Source: Mastigias papua (lineage: Eukaryota; Cnidaria; Scyphozoa; Rhizostomeae; Mastigiidae). Taken from it: a DNA stretch of 64,000 bases. The stretch lies in contig OZ025270.1 in assembly GCA_964019165.1 (NCBI GenBank), positions 8,646,186 through 8,710,185 of the forward strand. Direction: 5' to 3'. Shown one piece after another: positions 45,501 through 64,000 of this stretch. The position numbers and the translations under genes were made by a program. Every line of letters begins with the position of its first letter. Position 1 is the stretch's first letter. The notes under the pieces are model-generated. The model was given only the letters and a program-made list of their open reading frames with translations. It was not told the origin of the DNA and did no database searches.

Positions 45501-48500
45501 TTTTAATTGAATATTTTGCTGCAATCATGTTGTAATCGAGCCATTTCTTCATGGATTGTCCCTGTCTGCTTAGCACTTTTCTGTTAAGCGTATTTCAATA
45601 GTGTGATTCAGGGCCTCTTCTTGATTGGATTTTAGCTAAGTCTCAGAACCTCAAAGAGATTGTGAAAGCTTACACAAGTAATTCCATCGTTAGCTTAGGG
45701 ATTTGATAGCGAAAATTGGTGGATTTATGGGAAGGAGCGATTGTACTTTGAAAATGCCATTACAGAACGGGGCAGCTATAGAGAAGAGAGGTCAACAATT
45801 ACAGTATTTCAGGATATTAGAATTGATTTGATTCATATCTGTGTCAAGTTTACTTAACATTTTATATAACCCTGTCTTTTCCTATTGAACCACAAAATTT
45901 ACTATCCTTCATGGTCTTTTTACATTACAGTTCCAATGGAAAAACTTGTTTTCATAAGAGAACATCTGAACAACTGGTACAGTCTGAAGTCATACTATCT
46001 CGCAAAGACAATGGCTGATCTGCCTTTTCAAGTAAGGACCTTGTCTTTTATTTTCCTTGGTTGAACAGTTGTAGGGCAATTTTAGCGGACTGCGCCAAAT
46101 TTTCGATCACATCCTTCAATATGCAACGAAAGAGTGACAGACAAAAATAATATGACATACCAACGAATTTCCCCTTTCTAGAAATCGCCCTCCTCCTTAT
46201 ACCCTGGTCTCCTTGAATTCAGACGAATTATATAAATGAGCCTGAAAGACTGGGGAACATGTTTCCCCTCAGTCCCTCCGTGGCACCCTAACTGACCGCG
46301 TAGATGTTTGAAATTCCTCTACTAACCTTTTGTTGTAAGCTTTGCTCTTTCGGTTGGCTATATTCTATTTTGAAATGCCTTGATATCGAGGCACGAGAAA
46401 GTTTAGAAGTAGAGAGGTTTTTATATTGTATATATAATTTGCTTGTCTTTTTATCCGCAGATTGTTCTACCTGCCATGTATTGCACAATCATTTATTTTA
46501 TGACAGATCAGCCAAACGAACCTGAACGGTTTTTCCAATTTTTGATCATCACGATACTCACGTGCCTTGTATCTCAGTCAATTGGTCTTTTGCTTGGAGC
46601 AGTTGCCCCCAGTGTGCCAGTAAGTATCCCTTTTGAAGCCCAACTAGTACTCTACCAGTCCTTCAGCTCTTTTCTATTATTTTCATTATGCTCTTATGGC
46701 TTTTAACCAACATCTTTGGATAGATGTTAGTTGTTAGTTGTTAGCGGCTAGCAGGGGGTGATTTACGGGGGCTCATGAGGCAGAACCCCCTTATTAGACA
46801 TGGTGATAGTTTTAGGGATCCCCTTATGTTAAAGATAGATTGCATTGATCTTGTCTGTCAAAGTTTCCCCATTGTCCACTACAAGTTCAGAACGTGTTGT
46901 TTTCAAAGATCTTGATATACTATGCACGTCACTTCTTTTCATATTTCTACGACCTCCTCAGGTTGTTGTCTATTGCTTGTGAAAGTCCTATTTTCTGATA
47001 CCTTTACGACTGAATATTTTCATTCCGAAAACTTCATTAATAGGAGCGTAGATAATTCGAAATGTTTCCATTATGGCTGTAAAACTGTTGACTGCGCTGT
47101 TTGGTGTGATTAAGCCACGCCGTTTTGCAGCGTTGCATGTAGAGACCCTCCCTTGTTAGCTATTTTAGAAATCACGCCTAGTGGTTAATTGTTAGAGGTT
47201 AGTTGCTAGAGGTCAGTGGGTAGAAGTTAAAGGTTAGAGGTTAGTTGTAAGTAGTTGATGGTTCGTAGCTTGTTTCACCTGACTATTACAGCAAATAACT
47301 ATTTATATCAACAATTTTTATTTTTGAATGGGTATATCACTACATACTAGGTTTTCTACTAAAATAGTTAGACGTACAATACCACCATGTATCATCAACT
47401 GAAATTTATTCTTAATTACGTTGCTATGGTAGTGCCAACTTTTTGTCCAATAAACGCTCTTTTCTTATAAGAGCCAGTAAAATTGAGGGTCGGGCTGGTT
47501 ATTCTTAATTTTTCCAAAATTTTGAAGCTAAGATGCTCTTAATTTGTTCTTAAATTATTCGGGTGTAGACAGTTTATACACTGAACATTATACAAGACAA
47601 CTTTGGATGTTCATGTAACAGATATTGTATTTGATAGCATTAGCAGATGCTTTTTCTTGACATGGAAGTGACAGTTCATGTCAATATATTACTGGAAAGT
47701 GTATGCATTGTTGTCTAGAAATACATTTTACGACAGTGCTTCAGCCCCAGCTTCTTCGTAGTTTGTTTTTAATTCCCCGTTAGTTTTTTAGGAAAGTGTT
47801 CTTATAGAAATTGTTCTTATATAAAACAGGAGTATAAACAGTCTAAGAGATGAGTTTATGACCAGAGTTTACTACTTGAACGCTTTTTATGTTAAAAGTA
47901 TTTCCAGAGTTTTTTAAACAAAATTTAGAGCTGCACATTTTTCTCATGGCTACTATATTGAGAAATAGTCCTTGATTCGTATAACCATAAACAGCATGCA
48001 ACAGACGGGCAAGCTCTGAAAGTATGCATATTTTGTTGCAGTTCTTGTTGCAAATGACAATTCATAGACAACATCCTACAATGTATACAATACAACCTGC
48101 ATAAATCTCTCTCTGGAACTACACACAGTTTTTTGAACTGCACAATTTGTGTAGAACTACACGTTAAAAAACCCAGGGTATTCCCTGATTTCTTAAAGTA
48201 AAGGAATTAATTTGAAATGTATTGAAATGAATGTATTCCCTAGAATATATTCTCTAAACCATTTTGGTTTCTTGGCTGCGAGTTTGTTTTGCCTCCAGTT
48301 GCATTGTTAATTATTCATGCTCATGGGGTCCCTAATTAGTGCGGATCAAAATTTCTCAAAACGAAATGATCTGGGGTTTCAGGATAAGTGAAGGGGTAGA
48401 AATTTTGCCTAAGTGTGTGCTAGCCAATTTAAATACAAATATCCCCATAAAAAGCAGACAGTATGGAAAAATTTTACGACATTTGCGGAAATGTTTTACT

Positions 48501-49242
48501 GCTTACATACTCTGTTTAAGAATATGCAAGCTTGGCAACTTGAATTTTCGCAGATTTCTCCTAAAAATATTTTTTTTTTTAAATATTAAAATAAAATAAA
48601 AATACAATATATAAAATAAAAATATTTGAGAATTTATCTAGTGGGGAGAGCCGTAATAAAACTTAAAAGTGGACAATCTCTTCGGAAAGCACGCAGGAAA
48701 TTCGTGTTCGGGATCTAAGAGTATATGTGACTGTTTTTGATTCATTTTTTTGATAATTGAGCTTGAAATAAGGCCCTTCTGTTTCCAAGCAACATAATTC
48801 TTATCATTTTCCTGAATCTTTATCCCAATCAAGCCTTGTTTTTTGTAAGAAAGAACTTTTTGTTTCATTTCAGACCGCTGTATTTGTCGCACCTGTTACT
48901 GGAATACCCGTGCTTCTATTCAGTGGATTTTTTGTAAACTTTGACACCATACCTAAGTACATGCAGTGGTTGACATACGTTTCATTTGCCAGGTACAGCT
49001 GGGAAGGTACCATTGTAGCTATATATGGAAATAGTAGAGGAAGCCTTGACTGTGACAAGCCTAGATGTATTTTTAGCAGCAGCGAAGAGGTACTGAAATC
49101 GATGGACATGAGTGAAGATGCTCTGTTCCTCAATAATGCCAAATTCTATTTTGACTGTTTTGTGTTGGGTTGCTTCTTTGTCAGCCTCAGGTTGATAACG
49201 TACTTGGTTTTAAGGTACAAAGTCAAATCGACAACTAACTAA
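30539..49242 (+). CDS. ABCG1: ABC half-transporter, ABCG1/ABCG4 type, 13 exons, 659 aa
   Basis: Exons: 30539-30743, 33815-33889, 38148-38190, 39285-39417, 42627-42683, 42996-43141, 43378-43501, 43961-44075, 44419-44654, 44813-45029, 45931-46031, 46461-46619, 48874-49242. They join in frame to 660 codons including TAA, close to human ABCG1/ABCG4. The nucleotide-binding domain comes first, as in all ABCG proteins: Walker A GPSGAGKST (K97), Q-loop YIMQDD (Q137), signature ISGGQRKR (192-199), Walker B VLFLDE (D216/E217), D-loop SGLDS, H-loop TIHQPS (H249), and NPADF...EVASGEYGD. Six membrane helices follow, with the hallmark [14 protein letters not shown] and the C-terminal [12 protein letters not shown]. 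It works as a dimer; relatives export sterols and other lipids, and that role here is inferred from family. All key residues are present. All introns are GT-AG except 43,142-43,377, which is GC-AG. It appears to be a single co-orthologue of ABCG1 and ABCG4. Confidence 0.93.
30744..33814 (+). other. ABCG intron 1
   Basis: A 3.1-kb phase 1 intron with GTGAGA donor and TATTTTAG acceptor. Unlike most non-coding parts of the window it shows no recognisable MITE or LINE; it is AT-rich with a GATT-rich patch near 32,455-32,515. Confidence 0.6.
34793..34964. repeat. Family I MITE with TA target duplication
   Basis: The left end CACTCGTCCTTTATAAGAAC and the inverted right end CAGTCTTATATAAGTACC face each other, with TA at 34,791-34,792 and 34,965-34,966. 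Internal AGAACAATT, AGCCTCAAC and AACCTCAA words recur. 172 bp, the shortest member of the clan. Confidence 0.55.
35915..36217 (+). repeat. Family B MITE, copy 3
   Basis: TATTGAAACTTTCATAACTTTTTCGTGATTCCAGTGC, CTCTTAGCAAGAGTAT, GGCATAACACTAAAATA and AATCTATGCAAATTAAGC precede a right end TTCTTACAAAAAAGTTG with TA after it (36,218-36,219). The 5' border is indistinct. Confidence 0.6.
37513..37773. repeat. pogo/Tigger-like MITE with TA duplication
   Basis: The left end CAGTAAAAACCCTCGTAAAA and the inverted right end CGGTAAAAGCCCGCATACC are flanked by TA (37,511-37,512 and 37,774-37,775). 261 bp, non-coding, in ABCG intron 2. Confidence 0.55.
38255..38613 (+). repeat. Family A MITE, copy 6 (5'-truncated)
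   Basis: It begins inside the family (GTTCTAAAAGTTACTTAACAGATCC), continues with ATAAAATGATACAAACACAAG and TTCCTTAGGGAATTTTTC, and ends in GTTCCTTATAAAGTAGTCCC, then ATATAAGCGTG and TA (38,614-38,615). It lies in ABCG intron 3. Confidence 0.6.
39428..39750 (+). repeat. Family B MITE, copy 4
   Basis: It starts about 10 bases after the exon 4 donor. GGTTTCATAGCGTTTTTATG, GACTTTCTTAGCAAGAATGTTTCAG, GTTGTACAGATAGAC and ACACTGGAATACTTAG lead to a right end TTTCTTATAACGAAAACGTG followed by TA (39,751-39,752). Confidence 0.6.
39753..41944 (+). other. Middle of ABCG intron 4
   Basis: No gene or bounded repeat. An ATAAGAAC with GGCCCTCATTTTC near 40,131 may be a scrap of the TATAAGAA clan. Confidence 0.4.
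41945..42370 (+). repeat. Family D repeat, copy 3 (two modules)
   Basis: Module one (41,945-42,080) is TTTTTCGCTGAGCCTCATT, ATTCTTAAATTATTCTTAAATTT, GAGCATTAAT, GACTATATTCTTATAA. Module two (about 42,160-42,370) is ACACTTGTTTTGTTGCCTAAA, CATTATTCTTAAATTGTTCTTAAATTTC, CGATTTGGAGCCTTG, TAGACTATATTCTTATA. Module two matches 18,200-18,390. Confidence 0.55.
43142..43377 (+). other. GC-AG intron in the ABCG gene
   Basis: The exon ends GATGAACCAACAAG and the intron starts GCATGG; the acceptor is TTTTTCAG. Only this donor joins AG to TGGCTTGGACAGT to make the invariant DEPT-SGLDS of ABC proteins. No GT close by restores the frame. GC-AG is a known minor class handled by the main spliceosome; the AG|GC match fits it. 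Confidence 0.8.
44341..44400 (+). repeat. TTACGAATT minisatellite
   Basis: About seven units of TTACGAATT or TTTACGAAT run up to 44,400, ending 18 bp before the acceptor-exon junction at 44,418/44,419 of the ABCG gene. Confidence 0.75.
45030..45930 (+). other. ABCG intron 10 with a possible Penelope-like scrap
   Basis: On the minus strand near 45,310-45,360 the text GCTGATGATGGATCTGCATA is followed by GATCCGAAACGATCGCAAAG. 'CTGATGAWGG ... CCGAAACG' palindromes are familiar from Penelope-type elements and SINE tails. The match is short and the call tentative. Confidence 0.3.
46723..47265 (+). repeat. GTTAG-rich degenerate minisatellite blocks
   Basis: Units like TTAGTTG occur at 46,726-46,752. 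Units like GTTAGAGGTTAGTTG and GTTAGAAG-type words occur at 47,186-47,262, in ABCG intron 12. The blocks are about 430 bp apart. Confidence 0.55.
47453..47832 (+). repeat. Family E MITE
   Basis: The left end AACGCTCTTTTCTTATAAGAGCC follows TA (47,451-47,452). ATTCTTAATTTTTCC and GCTCTTAATTTGTTCTTAAATTATTC follow. The right end is GTTCTTATATAAAACAGGAG with TA (47,833-47,834). It belongs to the TATAAGAA-ended clan; non-coding, in ABCG intron 12. Confidence 0.5.
48010..48175 (+). repeat. Family C repeat, copy 2 (uninterrupted)
   Basis: GAAAGTATGCATATTTTGTTG, AATGACAATTCATAGACAACA, ATAAATCTCTCTCTGG, ACTACACACAGTTTTTTGAA and CACGTTAAAAAACCC. It is the unoccupied version of the site filled at 16,092-16,638. 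Confidence 0.65.
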
Positions 49243-50145
<903 letters not shown>

Positions 50146-50485
50146 TTAGGTATTTATGTGTGTATGTATGATCATCTATAAATCGATTGCATACGTATCG
50201 ATAAGAATAATTGTTTAATATTTCGCTAGAAACCTTTAATTATATCTTTGCATGAAAGTGTATTTACCTATCTGAATAATTTATTTTCCTAAGAGGACAT
50301 TTAAGACAGATGCATCATCAAATTCTCTGCAGGCGTGGAAAATTGTAACCTGCGCCTTCAGTCTTAAATTTAATTTTTTTCTAAGTAGAGATGATATCTT
50401 TCTAAGGGACTTTATTAGGTCTACCCTTCAACTATTAAGGACAGGTTTTTATACGTCTCGTTCTTAGCAATTTATACGTTGCTCG

Positions 50486-50755
50486 CAGAGATATGCCTGA
50501 ACAATTTCACTTAGGAGGGGGGCGTTCAGAAAATTTGACACAGCCATTTTTTTACCAACTGTATTTTCAAGAACCAAGGGAACGTTGTTGAAAGTTGGTG
50601 GCAGCAACATGTTTGCAAGCTCAAAAAAGAAAGATGATTATGACCACCAATGAATGCTAACTTCCCTGCTACATGACGAACTTTCTTAAAGTTTCTTGGA
50701 TATTGGGCGGTGACTTGACCCCCCCCCCCCATGCTCCCCAGTCGGCACATCCCTA
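50486..50755. repeat. Candidate hAT MITE with poly-G/C ends
   Basis: The left end CAGAGATATGCC and the inverted right end TAGGGATGTGCCGACTGG fit the common CAGGGATGTGCC terminus. A GGAGGGGGG tract on the left faces a poly-C tract on the right (50,720-50,730). About 270 bp; no clear 8-bp duplication. Confidence 0.5.
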
Positions 50756-50960
50756 GTTAGATTTTAAAACCCAATCTTTGATTCGATTGTTTCGAATTTG
50801 TTGCCAGATAGTAACATCTACAAAGTAAAACATCGTTTCGCGATTCATTCATCAGTGCAATACTTTTATAAGTTTCCTTCATCGTGTCTCTGATACAAAA
50901 TCTCTTACTGATATTTTTATTTTTGAATCAGAGCAATGCATACCATAGCAATCTTGCCTA

Positions 50961-51141
50961 GCACACCCGCCATATGTTTGAGAGCCCTGTCAGGCCTATT
51001 TTCTCCCAACCTAATTGACCAATCATCATGCAGAATGGGCCTAGCCTTAGCATGTGTGACCAGAATCCTGCATGAGGATTGGTCAATAAGTTTGGGAGAA
51101 AATAGACTTCACATGGGTTTCAAACATTTGGCTGCTATGCT
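50961..51141. mobile_element. Foldback MITE with perfect 10-bp target duplication (MULE type)
   Basis: ATCTTGCCTA occurs at 50,951-50,960 and 51,142-51,151, immediately outside a long hairpin. The arms (about 50,961-51,035 and 51,066-51,141) pair over most of their length, for example TATTTTCTCCCAACCTAATT with its near-complement near 51,086-51,106. The loop is about 30 bp. The 9-10 bp duplication and long arms fit Mutator-like MITEs. No coding capacity. Confidence 0.7.
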
Positions 51142-51669
51142 ATCTTGCCTAAGTATTCTTAGTTAGGAAATGAGATTTTTGAGTCTTTGAAGGTGATGTT
51201 GTAACATTTTTAATATTCGAGTAGTTTTGATTGCAATATATGAAATTTGTAAACTTTTCAACACTGACATATTTTAAGCTGCACAACGTTGCATTTTGAT
51301 GGTTTGTTTAAGCGTACAGCTGTTTTGGTTCGCATGAATATACTTGTTCCTTATTCAGTCACAACGTGAATTTTATTGAAATGTATATTCCCTAATGAAG
51401 TAAATGCTTTCTGCATGCAGAGGAATGGTACCTAGCAGACTGTTTAGGTAAAACAACACATCGTCCTTAGTTATAAGCTGTTTCTCGTATTGATTCATGC
51501 ACTTTATGAATCTAATTAAAAACATTTTCAACGGTGTAATATAAACACAGACAGCTGTGTTGTTTTGAGGCAAATCCCGACTTCATGAAAATTGCTGATT
51601 GAACTGCAAATAGATTCTGGAAATGTCAAAGATTGGGACCCGTTTACTCAATTCGGGCTGGTCCCAAGC

Positions 51670-51850
51670 CGGGGCAGTGCGAGGGGCAATATCACTCAAA
51701 AACATAGTCACAAGAAGCACTTAAATCAATGACAAAAAATCACAAAAAGTAATTAATCAGAACAAATTCACAACAGAATAACGAAAATCACATTGAAAGT
51801 CACAGAAATCACGAAGAATCACAAGCATCTCGTACACTTTTCTGCGAGTG
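51670..51850 (-). repeat. Family J repeat, copy 3 (inverted)
   Basis: GAGGGGCAATATCACTC, then AATCACAAAAAG, AATCACATTGAAAG, TCACAGAAATCACGAAGAATCACAAG and CTCGTACAC: the complement of the units in copies 1 and 2. Confidence 0.55.
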
Positions 51851-51984
51851 ATACACCCCTCCGGGCAGCTCGTTTTGCCATAGGATTTTTTAAATGTTTA
51901 TACGAATCCGGGATGACTTGCCGCAGTTTTCTCAGCTAGCACCGGTCAGCTTGTTGCTGGGCGTATACTCTTGCTCGTTTTTTT

Positions 51985-52291
51985 ATTAGAAACTTTCTTC
52001 GCCCTGTACTGAAACTTTCATAACGTTTTCATGAATTCAGTGCTGAAATTGTCTTGTGACTTTCTTAGCGAGGATATTCCAGTTTGTGTAGCATTGCAGT
52101 TGTACACAGACAGACAGGCACCACACAAACATAACACTGAGATACTTAGGTTTTCATAGGAAGTCTATACAAATCAGACGAGATGATGACTTTCAAACTT
52201 TTATCAACTTATACACATTTAGTAGGTCTGACCCAGTGCTGAACGTTCTTAACTTGAGCAGCCCAGTACTGTTTTCTCATACAAAAACGTG
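51985..52291 (+). repeat. Family B MITE, copy 5
   Basis: Left CTCGTTTTTTTATTAGAAAC, then ACTGAAACTTTCATAACGTTTTC, GACTTTCTTAGCGAGGATATTCCAG, GACAGACAGGCACCACACAAACATAACACTGAGATACTTAGG and TCTATACAAATCAGAC. The right end is TTTTCTCATACAAAAACGTG. The best preserved copy internally. Confidence 0.65.
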
Positions 52292-53321
52292 TGCTCCTTA
52301 TTCTCTGCCTAGGCACCATGTTTGCTATGTGATTGATCATGAGTTGGCTACCTCAAATTATTTTCATAACTCTGTGTTATGCTGACCAGCTTCACATAGA
52401 AAACTCCAGAAGTCAACCTACTGGGCCACATGAGAAGTAACAGCTCTGACTTGTGACTACTTGAAAGCATAGCCTTTTTAGCATATTTTTACTGGGCGGG
52501 GGGGGCAAACTCTCAAAAAGGGACGTGATACTAGGACAAAAACCCTAATTTGAAATAAGGTTGATACATGTGAAATATTGAAACAATGTTCATAAATGTT
52601 AAGTTTTGATGTAAAAAAGTTTGGAGATGAAATCTCTAGTTTTGTAATTGTTACAATAACGTACTGTTCGTGTATTATACAGTTTCCTAATGTTATGCAA
52701 AATGCTATTGTCGTTCATTCTTTTGCCGATGAAACTGGAGGGGTCCCACTCATTGCAACATGAAGACAGAACTAGTTGTTTGACAACATAGTTGAGAACC
52801 TGTACAAAAGGGATATTTTTCTGCCCCCCCCCCAGTTTGTATGTTAAAAAGGTCCTGCTTGAAAGTCGTGTCTGCATGCAGTTTCTGGTTTGAAGGGGCC
52901 TTACTAAGATAAACGTTATTGCTGACATTTTGTTCAGCTTGTTAGAAAATTCTATGGTTAGAGTGTTGTGATTTCTCTTCGTTCACTGTCTATTGTACTC
53001 GATCCAATATACTTACACTAATCTTGGTCAGTTATGAAAAAGCAAGAATGGATAAATATACAAAAGCTAATTTAAAAATTCGTTTCATTTCTCAGAACAA
53101 AACTCATTTAAATCCACTTTGCTAATTAGGGCAATATATTATTCCTTCTGCTTCCTGTTTATTTGACCGCTTATTATGCGCCGCAGAGGATATACTCGAG
53201 GCAATCAATCAATACGAGGGCTTGCAGATGGGAAGGTAAAGTTGTCGACTTAGAAGTGGTTGGACAGGAATTAATTCCTAAGAAGATAAGCTTTCATGTC
53301 TTAAGGAGTAAAGATATCACA
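52292..53321. other. Upstream region of the AMP deaminase gene
   Basis: Facing G and C tracts at 52,495-52,506 and 52,825-52,833 hint at a hAT-like MITE without clear ends. From about 53,163 an open frame runs into the AMP deaminase frame; 53,187-53,321 could be coding if an upstream exon splices at CCGCAG (53,181-53,186). Confidence 0.4.

Positions 53322-64000
<10,679 letters not shown>

Noticed and set aside
46723..47265. GTTAG-rich blocks as an interstitial telomere repeat
   Set aside because: The units are irregular (TTAGTTG, GTTAGAGG) and do not match TTAGGG.
53163..53321. Longer first exon for AMP deaminase from 53,163
   Set aside because: There is no ATG at its start; it could be coding only with an upstream exon that I cannot identify, so the ATG at 53,322 was used.

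Overview
This is an AT-rich stretch of animal nuclear DNA. Spliceosomal GT-AG introns of about 0.1 to 4 kb, animal-type genes (ABCG1/ABCG4-like transporter, AMP deaminase, SLC29-type nucleoside transporter, PLCXD-type protein) and a dense load of DNA transposons, non-autonomous elements and decayed LINEs all point to an invertebrate metazoan, possibly a cnidarian or another marine invertebrate. The species cannot be fixed from the sequence. All four host genes lie on the + strand.

Layout. 1-18.4 kb is a repeat graveyard with no host gene I can support. It holds short inverted-repeat elements, LINE reverse-transcriptase fragments on both strands, a decayed Kolobok/Mutator-like transposase cut in two by a LINE 3' end (5.75-7.1 kb), and one apparently complete transposon at 10,870-13,600. 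That transposon has an uninterrupted 630-aa transposase, 17-bp terminal inverted repeats and TTAA on both sides. 18.5-24 kb carries two single-exon host genes, an equilibrative nucleoside transporter (18,476-19,981) and a PI-PLC X-domain protein (23,057-23,989). 24-30.5 kb is intergenic, with a clean hAT MITE (8-bp target duplication), LINE fragments and a BEL/Pao integrase fragment.

30.5-49.2 kb is one ABC half-transporter gene of the ABCG1/ABCG4 group. Its 13 exons join to 659 codons with every splice phase consistent; one intron is GC-AG. 49.2-53.3 kb is intergenic, with a (TA)n tract, a hAT-like MITE and a foldback MITE with a perfect 10-bp duplication. 53.3 kb to the window end is the 5' three-quarters of an AMPD2-like AMP deaminase (13 exons, the last cut by the window edge).

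The most unusual overall signal is a clan of short non-autonomous elements. At least six sequence families share the end CAC(G/C/T)...TTTATAAGAA, have TA at their borders, and carry internal runs of TTCTTA/TTCCTTA and GAGCC/GGCTC words. One copy sits inside another repeat whose unoccupied relative is also in the window, which shows the TA target duplication directly. Several copies lie in introns of the ABCG and AMPD genes, one ending 35 bp before an exon.

The four host genes are not an operon. Nucleoside uptake (SLC29-type) and AMP deamination both belong to purine handling, but their nearness may be chance.
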